A DNA stretch of 64,000 nucleotides from positions 48,486 through 112,485 of the forward strand of contig JARYMT010000004.1 in assembly GCA_029906985.1 (NCBI GenBank), written 5' to 3'. Below, one piece after another: positions 18,244 through 27,285 of this stretch (position 1 is its first letter; each line of letters opens with the position of its first letter). This DNA comes from Microgenomates group bacterium. GTDB taxonomy: Bacteria; Patescibacteriota; Microgenomatia; UBA1406; GWC2-37-13. A model generated the notes under the pieces. That model saw nothing but the letters and a program-made list of their open reading frames with translations. It had not been told where the DNA came from and made no database searches. The position numbers and the translations under genes were made by a program.

Positions 18244-19557
18244 ATGATAAAACAAGCAGCTTATCTCGTCTGTAAAAAAAATTTAATCAATAAGCTGCCT
18301 TCAACTACCGGGATTTATTTTTTTGTAAAAGGGAAAAAAATCCTTTATATCGGCAAATCAATTAATATAAAAGCGCGCGTTTTTTCTCATTTTGAGAATA
18401 CCAAATTGGATTATAAAGAAAAAAATTTGATAGATAATAGCGACAAAATAGCCTATCTTACTGTCGATTCGGAGTTTAAATCACTTCTTTTAGAGTCTGT
18501 TTTAATAAAAAAATATCAACCGAAATACAATGTTATTTGGAAAGATGGTAAAAGCTTTTTATACATAAAAATTACCATCAAAGAAATTTATCCAAAAATT
18601 CTTCTGGTTAGAAAAGAAAATGATAATCAATCACTATATTTTGGTCCGTTTTCATCAACAAAGATCGTTCAAGAGATTATTCGAGAAATAAGAAAAATTA
18701 TCCCCTTTTGTACCCAAAAGAAAATCAGTCGGGTGGCCTGTTTTTATTCTAAAATCGGACTTTGTTCCCCCTGCCCAAATTACATTAACCAAATAAAGGA
18801 TCCTTTTTTAAAAGAAAAAAAACTAAAAGACTACCGACATAATATCAACCAAGTCGTTAAATTGTTAAATGGAAATTTTGAAAAGGTACTTAAAGAGTAT
18901 TACTCAATCCTTAAAAAATTAATTCAGAAAGAAAACTTTGAAAAAGCGATTGAAATTAGGGAAAAAATCTATAAATTAGAAAAATTGTATCATGGACATT
19001 TTTACTCGTCTGATAATTTTTTAAGCGAAAAGGGTTCTCAAGAAAAAGGCTTGAAAAATTTAAAAGAATTGCTTAAAAATTATTTTCCCAACCTTAAAGA
19101 GCTTAAAAGAATTGAAGCTTATGATGTCAGTAATTTATATTTAAAAGAGGGAACCGCTTCAATGGTTGTTTTAACCAATGGTCTGACAGATAAATCTTCT
19201 TATCGAAGATTTAAAATAAAAAATCCTCATTCAAAATCAGATTTAGAAATGTTAGAGGAGGTTTTTTTTCGACGTTTTAAGCAAAGTTGGCCTAAGCCCA
19301 ATCTTATTGTAGTTGATGGTGGAATTCTCCAGGTAAAATTATTAAAAAAAATTTTAAAAAAATTAAAAATCGAAATTCCCTATATCGGAATTGCCAAAAA
19401 CCCCGACCGGATAATTGTTGGTGACCAATTATTAAAAACAGTAAAACTTTCTTTAAATAATCCAAGTTTTAACTTAATTCGCCTTTTGAGAGACGAATCT
19501 CATCGATTCGCAAGAAAATATCACCTTTATCTTCGGCAAAAAAAACTTTTTAAATAG
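18244..19557 (+). CDS. uvrC: Excinuclease ABC subunit C, short form
   Basis: A dual-incision nuclease of excision repair, 437 residues against about 600 in most bacteria. The N-terminal GIY-YIG domain is visible (GIYFFVKGKKILYIGKSINI, catalytic glutamate in LLLESVLIKKY). Next comes a four-cysteine cluster (CTQKK, VACFY, GLCSPC), matching the iron-sulfur site reported for UvrC. The UVR helix pair is EKAIEIREKIYKLEK. The RNase H-like 3' nuclease domain has DVSN, VVDGG and DESHRFA. The protein stops right after this, so the C-terminal double helix-hairpin-helix domain is missing. With uvrBA upstream, the full UvrABC set is in this window. Confidence 0.92.
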   Translation: MIKQAAYLVCKKNLINKLPSTTGIYFFVKGKKILYIGKSINIKARVFSHFENTKLDYKEKNLIDNSDKIAYLTVDSEFKSLLLESVLIKKYQPKYNVIWKDGKSFLYIKITIKEIYPKILLVRKENDNQSLYFGPFSSTKIVQEIIREIRKIIPFCTQKKISRVACFYSKIGLCSPCPNYINQIKDPFLKEKKLKDYRHNINQVVKLLNGNFEKVLKEYYSILKKLIQKENFEKAIEIREKIYKLEKLYHGHFYSSDNFLSEKGSQEKGLKNLKELLKNYFPNLKELKRIEAYDVSNLYLKEGTASMVVLTNGLTDKSSYRRFKIKNPHSKSDLEMLEEVFFRRFKQSWPKPNLIVVDGGILQVKLLKKILKKLKIEIPYIGIAKNPDRIIVGDQLLKTVKLSLNNPSFNLIRLLRDESHRFARKYHLYLRQKKLFK

Positions 19558-19571
19558 GGGATTGATTGATG

Positions 19572-19577
19572 TATAAT
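19572..19577 (+). promoter_or_regulatory. -10 box that decides a start codon
   Basis: TATAAT ends 6 nt before the ATG at 19584. It lies downstream of the TTG/ATG candidates at 19566 and 19569, so it favours 19584 as the true start. Confidence 0.45.
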
Positions 19578-19583
19578 ATTTTA

Positions 19584-19982
19584 ATGAAAAAAATTTTCCG
19601 AATGATAATTTTTTCCGCCATCGCCATATATTTAACTTCGCTTTGGAATTTTGGCTTTAAAATAAATTATTCCTGGAATATTTTTTTAAAAGCCACTTTG
19701 GCCATTGCGATAATTTATTATTTAATCGTCCCTCTTTCTAAATTAATTCTTTTTCCATTAAATTTGCTTACTTTGGGTTTAATGTCTTTTTTGCTTTATC
19801 TTTTTACCCTTCACCTTTTGTCTTCAGGTTTTCATTTAATTAATATTACTAGCTGGCAATTTCCCGGAATAAATTTTCTTTCATTTTCGATTCCAAAAAT
19901 GGAAGTTAATTACTTTTTTAACTTAATTTTATCGGCCATGTCAGTATCATTAATTATTAATTTTTTAGAACAATTGATATAA
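19584..19982 (+). CDS. Small four-helix membrane protein, phage-holin-4-like
   Basis: About 132 residues with four hydrophobic segments separated by short loops. The pattern (KATLAIAIIYYLIVPLSKLI, then PLNLLTLGLMSFLLYLFTLH) resembles the small membrane family annotated as phage holin family 4/DUF360, common in bacterial chromosomes and not evidence of a prophage. The start at 19584 (MKKIFRM) is chosen from the TATAAT six bases upstream; an extension to 19566 is possible. The gene sits between uvrC and secG on the same strand. Its function is not established. Confidence 0.65.
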   Translation: MKKIFRMIIFSAIAIYLTSLWNFGFKINYSWNIFLKATLAIAIIYYLIVPLSKLILFPLNLLTLGLMSFLLYLFTLHLLSSGFHLINITSWQFPGINFLSFSIPKMEVNYFFNLILSAMSVSLIINFLEQLI

Positions 19983-19984
19983 AT

Positions 19985-20206
19985 ATGAAAAATTTTTTGA
20001 TTTTTTTAAATATTATCATTTCGATTTTAATTGTTTTATTTATCCTTATTCAGGGAAAAGGAGCTGGTTTGGGTAGTGCTTGGGGAGGTGGAGGTGAATT
20101 TTTTCAGACAAGAAGAGGAATTGAAAAGTTAACTCTCCGAATTACTGTAATTTTAATCATCCTTTTTCTTTTGATTTCTTTAATTAATTTTTTTATCGTC
20201 AGATAA
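19985..20206 (+). CDS. secG: Protein translocase subunit SecG
   Basis: A 73-residue membrane protein with two hydrophobic helices joined by the SecG loop: LIQGKGAGLGSAWGGGGEFF, then RRGIEKLTLR before the second helix. SecG binds the SecYE channel and eases insertion cycles of SecA. Size and motif are standard. It is spaced 2 bp after the small membrane protein and abuts the next gene (TAA then ATG with no gap), so these are co-transcribed. Confidence 0.92.
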   Translation: MKNFLIFLNIIISILIVLFILIQGKGAGLGSAWGGGGEFFQTRRGIEKLTLRITVILIILFLLISLINFFIVR

Positions 20207-21568
20207 ATGTTTAAAAGTAAAAATTTTCGTTATTACTATTGGCTAGTTATTGAATTTTTAAAAAAGCACTTTAAAATTATTTTTTTTAGTTTTTTGTCTA
20301 CTTTAATTTTAATTTTAAGTTTATTTTCTGTTTATCCCTATTTGTCGGACTTTGTAGTAACAAAAAAGATTATTATTGGCATAGCAGGTAAATATAATTT
20401 CAATAATTTACCTGAAGAAATATACAAAAAAATCTCTAATGGTTTAATTTACGTTGATGAAAACGGTAAAGTACTTCCGGCTTTAATAAGTTCCTGGGAA
20501 AAATCTAATAATAATTTAGAGTACCACTTTCAACTCCGTAGAGATCTTTACTGGAATGATGGAAAAAAATTTAATGCTAAAGACATAAATTATTCTTTTA
20601 AGGACGTTGAAGTGGAAGTTGCCGATCAATATTTAATTAAATTTAAATTAAAAAAACCTTTAGCAATTTTTCCCTTATATTTAAATAAGCCAATTATAAA
20701 AAGTCCTTTAATCGGAGTCGCCGGATTATATAAAGTTAACAAGTATGTAACTAAAGGAGGCAGAATCAAAGAAATTTCTCTTTACCCCAATAAAAAAGGG
20801 TTGGAACCGATTGTTTATAAATTTTATGATAATGAAAGTCAATTAATCAATGCTTATAAATTGGCGGAAATTAATCAAATGCAGACTGACAAAATAAATT
20901 TAGCAGATATTTTTGCCAAATGGCCAAATACGAAAGTCGAAAAAAATTATGATTACTCCCGCCTATTAACTTTATTTATAAATTTTAATAATCCATTATT
21001 TAAAAGCCGAGATTTACGTCAGGCAATTACCTTATCCATTAACAAAAATAAATTAGGCAAATATGGTCTTTTAGCTTCCGGTCCAATCCCACCGAATTCT
21101 TGGGCTTATAATCCTGATATCAAGAAATATAATTTTGATCCAGAATTAGCCAAAAAAATTTTTGAGAAAAACATTTCTGCTTCAGATTCAGCTAAAATAA
21201 ATTTCGTTACTTTTTATGAATATCTAGATGTTGCCAATGAAATTTATAATGACCTCGTCAATGTTGGCATAAAAGCTAATTTTAACATGGTTTCCTATGG
21301 TCAAAATCTTCAATTTGATTTACTGCTAGCCTATTTTAAAGTTCCTGACGATCCCGATCAGTATTTTTATTGGCATTCGACTCAAGAAAAAGGCAATATT
21401 GCCAATTACAAAAATTTAAAAGTCGATAAGCTTTTGGAAGACGGCCGAAATTTGCTCTTTGCCGATGACAGAAAAGAAAAATATGATGAGTTTCAAAAAG
21501 CAATTGTTGATGACATTGCTGCAGTTTTTATATACTTTCCCAACATTTACACGATAAAGAGAAAATAG
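20207..21568 (+). CDS. Membrane-anchored oligopeptide-binding protein (SBP family 5)
   Basis: A 453-residue extracellular solute-binding protein of the OppA/DppA type, which captures peptides for an ABC importer. An N-terminal membrane helix (residues about 23-43) anchors it. There is no lipobox cysteine. Family features include a segment like NLEYHFQLRRDLYWNDGKKFNAKDI, given here only in part as LRRDLYWNDGKKF, then SRDLRQAITLSINKNKL and ASGPIPPNSWAYNP. No permease or ATPase genes are nearby, so the partner transporter must be elsewhere or the protein has another task. Its start codon touches the secG stop. Confidence 0.85.
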   Translation: MFKSKNFRYYYWLVIEFLKKHFKIIFFSFLSTLILILSLFSVYPYLSDFVVTKKIIIGIAGKYNFNNLPEEIYKKISNGLIYVDENGKVLPALISSWEKSNNNLEYHFQLRRDLYWNDGKKFNAKDINYSFKDVEVEVADQYLIKFKLKKPLAIFPLYLNKPIIKSPLIGVAGLYKVNKYVTKGGRIKEISLYPNKKGLEPIVYKFYDNESQLINAYKLAEINQMQTDKINLADIFAKWPNTKVEKNYDYSRLLTLFINFNNPLFKSRDLRQAITLSINKNKLGKYGLLASGPIPPNSWAYNPDIKKYNFDPELAKKIFEKNISASDSAKINFVTFYEYLDVANEIYNDLVNVGIKANFNMVSYGQNLQFDLLLAYFKVPDDPDQYFYWHSTQEKGNIANYKNLKVDKLLEDGRNLLFADDRKEKYDEFQKAIVDDIAAVFIYFPNIYTIKRK

Positions 21569-21574
21569 TATAAT
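21569..21574 (+). promoter_or_regulatory. -10 box of the tRNA cluster
   Basis: TATAAT begins on the base after the preceding gene's stop codon and ends 18 nt before tRNA-Leu(TAA). It could serve the three plus-strand tRNAs. Confidence 0.45.
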
Positions 21575-21592
21575 AATTAAATAATTTAAGCT

Positions 21593-21677
21593 GCCAGAGT
21601 GGCGGAACTGGTATACGCGCAGGACTTAAAATCCTGTGGTTGAATAAACCTTGTGGGTTCGAGTCCCACCTCTGGCA
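21593..21677 (+). tRNA. tRNA-Leu(TAA)
   Basis: Class II tRNA; acceptor GCCAGAG/CTCTGGC, anticodon stem CAGGA/TCCTG with loop CTTAAAA (anticodon TAA), long variable arm, T-loop GTTCGAG. CCA is not encoded. Its acceptor stem is identical to that of tRNA-Leu(GAG) at 657. Confidence 0.97.
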
Positions 21678-21713
21678 CAGATAAACAATTAAAAATTAGT
21701 TTAGATAACTAAA

Positions 21714-21785
21714 GCTGACGTAGCTCAGCGGTAGAGCAACTGTTTTGTAAACAGTAGGTCGGGAGTTCGAACCTCCCCGTCAGCT
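21714..21785 (+). tRNA. tRNA-Thr(TGT)
   Basis: Acceptor GCTGACG/CGTCAGC, D-arm GCTC/GAGC, anticodon stem ACTGT/ACAGT with loop TTTGTAA (anticodon TGT), T-loop GTTCGAA. Discriminator T; CCA is not encoded. Confidence 0.97.
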
Positions 21786-21800
21786 CATTTAAAATTTATT

Positions 21801-21874
21801 GCGCCCGTAGCTTAATTGGATAGAGCAACTCCCTTCTAAGGAGTAGGTTGCGTGTTCGAGTCACGCCGGGCGCA
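21801..21874 (+). tRNA. tRNA-Arg(TCT)
   Basis: Acceptor GCGCCCG/CGGGCGC, anticodon stem ACTCC/GGAGT with loop CTTCTAA (anticodon TCT), T-loop GTTCGAG. CCA is not encoded. The following 126 bp to the next tRNA hold nothing recognisable. Confidence 0.97.
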
Positions 21875-22000
21875 CTTTTTTTAAATACAAAAATATAATA
21901 AAGCAGCGGCAAAAAATAGGCTCTGACTAAATAATTTTTTTAAATTCAATTTTTTAAGAAGTTTTAAACTTTCCCGGGATTTTCCTTGATTTCAAAACTG

Positions 22001-22074
22001 TGCCCTCTACGGGAATCGAACCCGTGATTTACTGGCTGAAAACCAGTCGTCCTAGGCCGCTAGACGAAGAGGGC
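22001..22074 (-). tRNA. tRNA-Glu(TTC)
   Basis: Minus strand; acceptor GCCCTCT/AGAGGGC, anticodon stem ACTGG/CCAGT with loop TTTTCAG (anticodon TTC), T-loop GTTCGAT. CCA is not encoded. It faces the three plus-strand tRNAs. Confidence 0.97.
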
Positions 22075-22108
22075 TTTGAAAATCTTTTTTTTATTTTACC
22101 AAATTTTT

Positions 22109-22765
22109 TTAGTCTTTTTTAAGTTTATTATGAAGCGCTTCTAAAATATCTTTGGCAACGTCTTTACCTCCTAAACCAAAAGCTAGCCCGCCGGCAATGG
22201 CAACCATAGCCACAATACCGGTAAATAAAATTTTAATTAAATCTTGAGCCACTCCCAGCTGACTAAGAGTAATTAAAATTGTAAAAAAAATAATCGTTGA
22301 TCGAGAAAAAAAAGCTAAACTATTGGCTGATCTTTTGCCAAGTGACTTTGTGCTTTGTAGGACTAAATCTGCCACTAACTTAGAGGCGATTAATCCGATA
22401 AATAATAAAATCACGGCAATTATTACATTGGGCAAATAAAACAAAAATTGGTTGATGACGGCAGTCGCCCGGTTTAATCCCCAAACCTCCAAGGTGGGAA
22501 TAAGAAAAATAAGGATAATCGTCCATTTTAAGATCTCGGCCAATATTTCTTGCCAAAGTTTTATTTCGTCTTCTGACAAGATTTTAATTCTCGTGAGGAT
22601 TTTTTTTATCTGAAAAAAATCTAATAAGGTTAGAAAAATTCTTTTTACTATATCAGAAAAAAATAAGCCTAAAATCAAAATAAATAGGCCACCAAAAAAT
22701 TCTGGTAAGTAATTGATCAATTTAAACAAAGAGCGGGTTAAAATTTCGTTAAAAAATTCGATCAT
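22109..22765 (-). CDS. MscS-related conserved-helix membrane protein
   Basis: A 218-residue membrane protein with four to five hydrophobic segments. The last one, IVAMVAIAGGLAFGLGGKDVAKDILE, seen as GGLAFGLGGKDVAKD, is the pore-lining type helix of small mechanosensitive channels and of the TM_helix repeat family. The soluble beta domain that follows the pore helix in MscS is absent: the protein ends 20 residues later. It is therefore either a minimal channel or a scaffold-like relative. It lies downstream of yraN and rplS on the same strand. Confidence 0.75.
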   Translation of the reverse strand: MIEFFNEILTRSLFKLINYLPEFFGGLFILILGLFFSDIVKRIFLTLLDFFQIKKILTRIKILSEDEIKLWQEILAEILKWTIILIFLIPTLEVWGLNRATAVINQFLFYLPNVIIAVILLFIGLIASKLVADLVLQSTKSLGKRSANSLAFFSRSTIIFFTILITLSQLGVAQDLIKILFTGIVAMVAIAGGLAFGLGGKDVAKDILEALHNKLKKD

Positions 22766-22780
22766 AGTTAAAAATTTAAT

Positions 22781-23146
22781 TTATAATAAAATATTTTCAT
22801 AAAAATCTAATTTTTCAATCTGGTAATCAGGTTTTAGAATTATTGAAATTAATCCGATAGATAGTTTAGCGATTTTATTTTTTTTATTCAATAGATAAAA
22901 TTGAGAAGCGTTACAAATATGTTTAAGTTTTTTATGATTTAACGCTTCATAAGGAAAACCTTTTTTTGTCCCCACCCGTGTTTTTACTTCTATAAAAAAT
23001 AATTTTTCATTTTTATTGGCAATAATATCAATCTCACCCAAAGGAGTTCGATATTTTTTTTCCAGGATTTTAAACCCTTGAGAAAGAAGAAAGTTTATCG
23101 CAATAATTTCTCCTCTATCGCCAATATCTTTATTGGCAAGAAACAT
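22781..23146 (-). CDS. YraN family (UPF0102) endonuclease-like protein
   Basis: A 121-residue protein of the YraN family, a restriction-endonuclease-like fold related to Holliday-junction resolvases. Motifs are GDRGEIIAINFLLSQGFKIL, YRTPLGEIDIIANKNEKLFF (the GEIDI of the PD-(D/E)XK core) and FIEVKTRVG. The gene follows rplS with a 3-bp gap, an arrangement found in many bacteria. The biological substrate of the family is not settled. Confidence 0.9.
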   Translation of the reverse strand: MFLANKDIGDRGEIIAINFLLSQGFKILEKKYRTPLGEIDIIANKNEKLFFIEVKTRVGTKKGFPYEALNHKKLKHICNASQFYLLNKKNKIAKLSIGLISIILKPDYQIEKLDFYENILL

Positions 23147-23149
23147 AAA

Positions 23150-23488
23150 TTATTTTTTTTGTTTTTTATAAATTCTTTGTCTGATTTCTGCTTCAGAGAT
23201 ATTTCTTATAAAATAAAGTTTAGCCTTAGAAGTCATTCCTTTTTTAGTTACTTTAATATTAACTAAACTAGGAGAAACTAAGGGAAAAATTCTTTCTACA
23301 CCTATTCCAGATCTGGATAATCGGCGGACAGTAATCATCCGGTTTTCGGGCCGATCTCCCTTTATCTTTATTAGTATTCCTTTGAATAATTGCTGTCTTT
23401 CTTTACCAGCCTCTTTTAATTTATAGGCTACCTCAATTGTGTCACCAACAGTGATTTTTTTATCTTTAAATAAAAAAAATTTTGCCAT
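23150..23488 (-). CDS. rplS: 50S ribosomal protein L19
   Basis: A 112-residue large-subunit protein at the 30S-50S interface. Family features: VGDTIEVAYKLKEAGKERQQ, LFKGILIKIKG, ITVRRLSRSGIGVERIFPL and the basic end KAKLYFIRN. Length is standard. Usual partners trmD and rpsP are not next to it; the upstream neighbour is pyrG. A TATAAT on the minus strand lies 8 nt before the ATG. Confidence 0.95.
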   Translation of the reverse strand: MAKFFLFKDKKITVGDTIEVAYKLKEAGKERQQLFKGILIKIKGDRPENRMITVRRLSRSGIGVERIFPLVSPSLVNIKVTKKGMTSKAKLYFIRNISEAEIRQRIYKKQKK

Positions 23489-23496
23489 GATTGATA

Positions 23497-23502
23497 ATTA
23501 TA
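23497..23502 (-). promoter_or_regulatory. -10 box of rplS
   Basis: Minus-strand TATAAT ends 8 nt before the rplS ATG at 23488, in the 38-bp gap after pyrG. It predicts a near-leaderless transcript. Confidence 0.45.
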
Positions 23503-23526
23503 AATAAACTTATCAGAAAATGCAAA

Positions 23527-25179
23527 CTAATGGCGTTTTTGACAAGCATCTAAAAAGGCTAAGAAAATTGGGTGTGGCTTAAATGGCCGACTTTTGTACT
23601 CCGGGTGACCTTGGGTCCCAAGATAAAAAGGGTGAAGGGATGAACCAAGTTCGATAATCTCTGCCAATCCTTCATTTTTTGATTGGGCGCTGACTATAAA
23701 CCCTTTTTTTTCAAAGTCGTTTAAATAATTATTATTAAATTCATAACGATGTCGATGACGTTCGCTAATGAGGAAATTTTTTCTGTCAATAAAACCATCA
23801 TACTGGTCATAAATTTTGTAAGCGAGAGTGTCTTTTTTAACCGTTGCCAACCAACCGCCTAATCTCATTGTCCCTCCAATCGCTTTTTCTTGAAGGTATT
23901 TTTTTTGTGAAGGAATTAAATGAATTACCGGTTTTTTTGTTTGAGGATTATTTTCAGTCGTATCAGCGTCTTTCCATCCTAAAACATCTCGGGCAAAAGC
24001 CACAGTCGCCAACTGCATTCCATAACATAATCCTAAAAAGGGAATTTTTTCTTTTCGGGCGTATGATGAAGCTAAAATCATTCCTTCTGCCCCTCTTCTT
24101 CCCCAACCAATTGGCACAATCAGTCCATCAGGATGACCAACTATTTTTTTAATATTGCTTTCATTGATTTTTTCCGCCTGTATCCAAATATTTTTCACCT
24201 TAATCCCCATTTGCCAACTAGCATGGTCAATGGCATCAAAGAGGGCGGCGTAGGAATCCCGAAGTTGATAATTTCCGGTATTAAAATATTTACCAACGAC
24301 AACCAGATTAACTTGCTTTTTTTTAGGTTTTTTTATTTTATTTATCAATTTTATCCATTGATTAAGATTCGGCTTTTTTACAGGCAAATTAAGTTTTTTT
24401 AAAATTTTTTCTTCTAACTTTTGTTGATGAAAAATTAAGGGGATTTGATAAATATTATCAACATCAGGATTGATAATAATATCTTCCGCTTGCATATTAC
24501 AAAATAATGCAAAACGGTCTAATCTTTTTTGGTCTAAATATTTTTCTGATCTGACGATAATAAAATCTGGTTGAATTCCCATCGAGTTTAAAGATTTTAC
24601 TGACAATTGGGTAGGTTTGGTTTTTGGTTCACCTAAATGTTTTGGTACCGGAACATAACTTACATGAATATGAATAACATCGCCCCTATTTTTTAAAGTT
24701 AAAATTCTTGACGCTTCATAATAAAGAATATTTTGATATTCACCGGCAGTTCCACCTAATTCGATAACAACTATATCCGCTTTAGTTTTTTCGCCTAAAT
24801 CCTTAATTCTTTTGTTGACTTCATCAGTAATATGAGGAATCGCTTCAACATCTTCTCCCTGATATTCATGCCTTCTTTCTTTTTCGATGACAGTTTTATA
24901 GATTTGACCCATGGTAACAAAATTTAAGCGTCCCATTTTTTCATCTAAAAATTTTTCGTAAGAGCCGATATCCATATCTGCCTCTGTCCCGTCTTCGCAA
25001 AGAAATGGGTCTCCGTGTTCTACTGGATTAATCGTGCCGGCGTCTAAATTAAGATAATTCTCAAATTTGATTGGTGCTACTTGGTAACCGCAAGACTTTA
25101 AAAGTAGAGAAATAGAGGCAGTAGTTAAACCTTTACCAATTCCAGAAATTACCCCTCCAGAAATAAAAATATATTTCAT
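23527..25179 (-). CDS. pyrG: CTP synthase
   Basis: A 550-residue enzyme that aminates UTP to CTP using glutamine. The synthase domain starts with the P-loop GGVISGIGKGLTTASI and carries LNLDAGTINPVEHGDPF and DGTEADMDIGSYEKF. The C-terminal class I glutaminase domain has the nucleophile loop PFLGLCYGMQLA and the histidine-glutamate pair in GTQGHPEYKSRP. Both domains are complete. It is transcribed leftward between topA and rplS. Confidence 0.96.
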   Translation of the reverse strand: MKYIFISGGVISGIGKGLTTASISLLLKSCGYQVAPIKFENYLNLDAGTINPVEHGDPFLCEDGTEADMDIGSYEKFLDEKMGRLNFVTMGQIYKTVIEKERRHEYQGEDVEAIPHITDEVNKRIKDLGEKTKADIVVIELGGTAGEYQNILYYEASRILTLKNRGDVIHIHVSYVPVPKHLGEPKTKPTQLSVKSLNSMGIQPDFIIVRSEKYLDQKRLDRFALFCNMQAEDIIINPDVDNIYQIPLIFHQQKLEEKILKKLNLPVKKPNLNQWIKLINKIKKPKKKQVNLVVVGKYFNTGNYQLRDSYAALFDAIDHASWQMGIKVKNIWIQAEKINESNIKKIVGHPDGLIVPIGWGRRGAEGMILASSYARKEKIPFLGLCYGMQLATVAFARDVLGWKDADTTENNPQTKKPVIHLIPSQKKYLQEKAIGGTMRLGGWLATVKKDTLAYKIYDQYDGFIDRKNFLISERHRHRYEFNNNYLNDFEKKGFIVSAQSKNEGLAEIIELGSSLHPFYLGTQGHPEYKSRPFKPHPIFLAFLDACQKRH

Positions 25180-25201
25180 GTGATTAATTTTAAATTATTT
25201 T

Positions 25202-27217
25202 TTAAAGTTTCCAGGTCGAATAATTACATTTTGGATAATTTTCGCAACCATAAAATCTTTTTTTTGATCGACTATATTTAACCACAATTCTACCTTGGCA
25301 AAGTGGACATTTCGCATTTTTGACAAATTTTAAAAAAGGTTTGGTATAGGTACACTGTGGATAACCAGTACAGGCGTAAAATTTGCCATAACGGGAATAA
25401 CGGACCGTTAATTTGTTACCACATTTAGGACATTTTTCGTTTATCTCTTCTTCGACATGAATTATTTGATGATCATTTTTTCGTTGTTCAAGCTCAGTCT
25501 TAAATGGTTGATAGAAATCGTTCAGAACTTTAATTAAACTCTTTTCACCTTCGGCTATTTGATCGAGGCTGTTTTCCATCATTGCCGTAAAATTGATTTC
25601 AAAAATATCAGAAAAAGCCGACGATAAATAATCAGATATTGAGGTGCCCAAAATTGTCGGAATAAAATATCGATTCTCCTTTTCCACATAACCTTTACTT
25701 TGAATTAAAGAAATTATTGGTGCATAGGTTGAGGGTCGACCAATACCTTTTTCTTCCATTATTTTAATCAGGCTAGCTTCATTATATCGGGGGGGCGGCT
25801 GAGTAAAATTTTCTTTGCTTTCCAAATTGATTAATTGAATTTTTTCTTTATTTTTAAAAGAAATGTCCTTTTGATGATTTTTTATAAATTCCGGATTAAG
25901 AAGCTTTAAAAAACCAGGAAAAACAATTTTTTGAAATTCTGATTCAAATAAATATCCTTGATCAGAAACAATAAAAACTTTGATTATTTTAATTTCTGCT
26001 TCTTTCATCTGAGAAGAAACTGCCCGGTTAAAAATCATTGAGTATAAACGCTTATGATTAATAGTAAATTTTCCACTACCGGCTTCTTTTATTTCTTCTA
26101 TTTTTAAATTGGTCGGCCGAATCGCCTCATGAGCTTCTTGAGCCATTTTAGATTTTGTCTTAAAGTAACGGGGCTTATCTAAGGCGAAAAATTGACCAAA
26201 CTTATTTTTAATATAATCGGCGGCTTTAAAAACAAATGAGGTCGCCAAATTGAATGAATCTGTCCGATGATAAGTAATTAGACCACTTTCATATAAATCT
26301 TGAGCAATTTTCATTACCATTTTTGATGAAAAACCAAAACGATGGAATCCATCCTGTTGTAAAAGTGAAGTAGTATAAGGAGGCGGTGGATAACGTTTAA
26401 TTATTGTTTCTTTAATTTCTTTGATTTGATAGCGATCATTTAGTAAATCCTTTTTTAAATCAGATAAATTTTCTTTGTTAATGGTTGTTTGGGTGTATTC
26501 GTATTCACCGGCAAAGAGGGTGATTTTTTTCTTGATTTCATACCGTAGATTGTCTTTAGCAACTAATTTTGCCATAAGTTTATTATCATTAGAAAACTCT
26601 CCATAGATTTGAAAATAGGACTGGCTAACAAATTTTTTTATTTCTTTTTCCCTTTCGACAATCAGACGAAGAGCGACTGTCTGAACTCTACCAGCAGAAA
26701 GCCAATTTTTGCCGGCTTTTTTCCATAAAAGTGGTGAGAGTTCGTAGCCAACAATTCTGTCTAAAATTCTTCTTCCTTGTTGGGCTTTGATTAAATTTGT
26801 TCTTAAAGTGGTTGGTTCTTGCAGGGCTTTTTCTAATGCTTGAGGGGTAATTTCATGGAAAATTATTCGCTTAAGGTTTTTAAAATTTACTAAGCTAAAT
26901 TCTGGCCAATCTTCCTTAATGTAACCTAAAATATAAGCGACATGATAAGCGATTGACTCTCCCTCGCGATCCAAATCAGTGGCCAAAATAATAGAATTAT
27001 TTTTTTTAGCTAATTTTTTTAGTTCATCGACGACTTTCTTTTTTCCCTTTACTATTTCGTAATTTGGTTGAAAATTCTTCTGATAATTAATGGCAATTTT
27101 ATCTGTCGGCAAATCGCGGATATGACCTAAAGTGGCAAAAACATAGTAATCACGATTTTTTAACAAACGATTAAATGTTCGAGCCTTGGTTGGTGACTCA
27201 ACAATAATTAGATTCAT
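25202..27217 (-). CDS. topA: DNA topoisomerase I
   Basis: A 671-residue type IA topoisomerase that relaxes negative supercoils. The N-terminal Toprim domain has IVESPTKARTF and ATDLDREGESIAYH. The active-site tyrosine lies in GLITYHRTDSFNLA, near residue 300. Two C-terminal zinc modules follow: CPKCG with CTGYPQC, and CPLC with CENYPKC. The length is shorter than in E. coli but normal for compact genomes. It follows the ATP synthase operon with a 68-bp gap. Confidence 0.96.
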   Translation of the reverse strand: MNLIIVESPTKARTFNRLLKNRDYYVFATLGHIRDLPTDKIAINYQKNFQPNYEIVKGKKKVVDELKKLAKKNNSIILATDLDREGESIAYHVAYILGYIKEDWPEFSLVNFKNLKRIIFHEITPQALEKALQEPTTLRTNLIKAQQGRRILDRIVGYELSPLLWKKAGKNWLSAGRVQTVALRLIVEREKEIKKFVSQSYFQIYGEFSNDNKLMAKLVAKDNLRYEIKKKITLFAGEYEYTQTTINKENLSDLKKDLLNDRYQIKEIKETIIKRYPPPPYTTSLLQQDGFHRFGFSSKMVMKIAQDLYESGLITYHRTDSFNLATSFVFKAADYIKNKFGQFFALDKPRYFKTKSKMAQEAHEAIRPTNLKIEEIKEAGSGKFTINHKRLYSMIFNRAVSSQMKEAEIKIIKVFIVSDQGYLFESEFQKIVFPGFLKLLNPEFIKNHQKDISFKNKEKIQLINLESKENFTQPPPRYNEASLIKIMEEKGIGRPSTYAPIISLIQSKGYVEKENRYFIPTILGTSISDYLSSAFSDIFEINFTAMMENSLDQIAEGEKSLIKVLNDFYQPFKTELEQRKNDHQIIHVEEEINEKCPKCGNKLTVRYSRYGKFYACTGYPQCTYTKPFLKFVKNAKCPLCQGRIVVKYSRSKKRFYGCENYPKCNYSTWKL

Positions 27218-27285
27218 TTTTTAATAAAATATAAATTAAATAATATTATTCAAATTATAATTTAAATCTTTCTAAATATATTAGA

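Noticed and set aside
19584..19982. Prophage, because of the holin-like gene
   Set aside because: It is a single chromosomal membrane-protein family member in a secG operon; no phage structural, integrase or lysis genes are near.
21875..22000. Additional RNA gene between tRNA-Arg and tRNA-Glu
   Set aside because: No cloverleaf, T-loop or stable hairpin is visible in this stretch.
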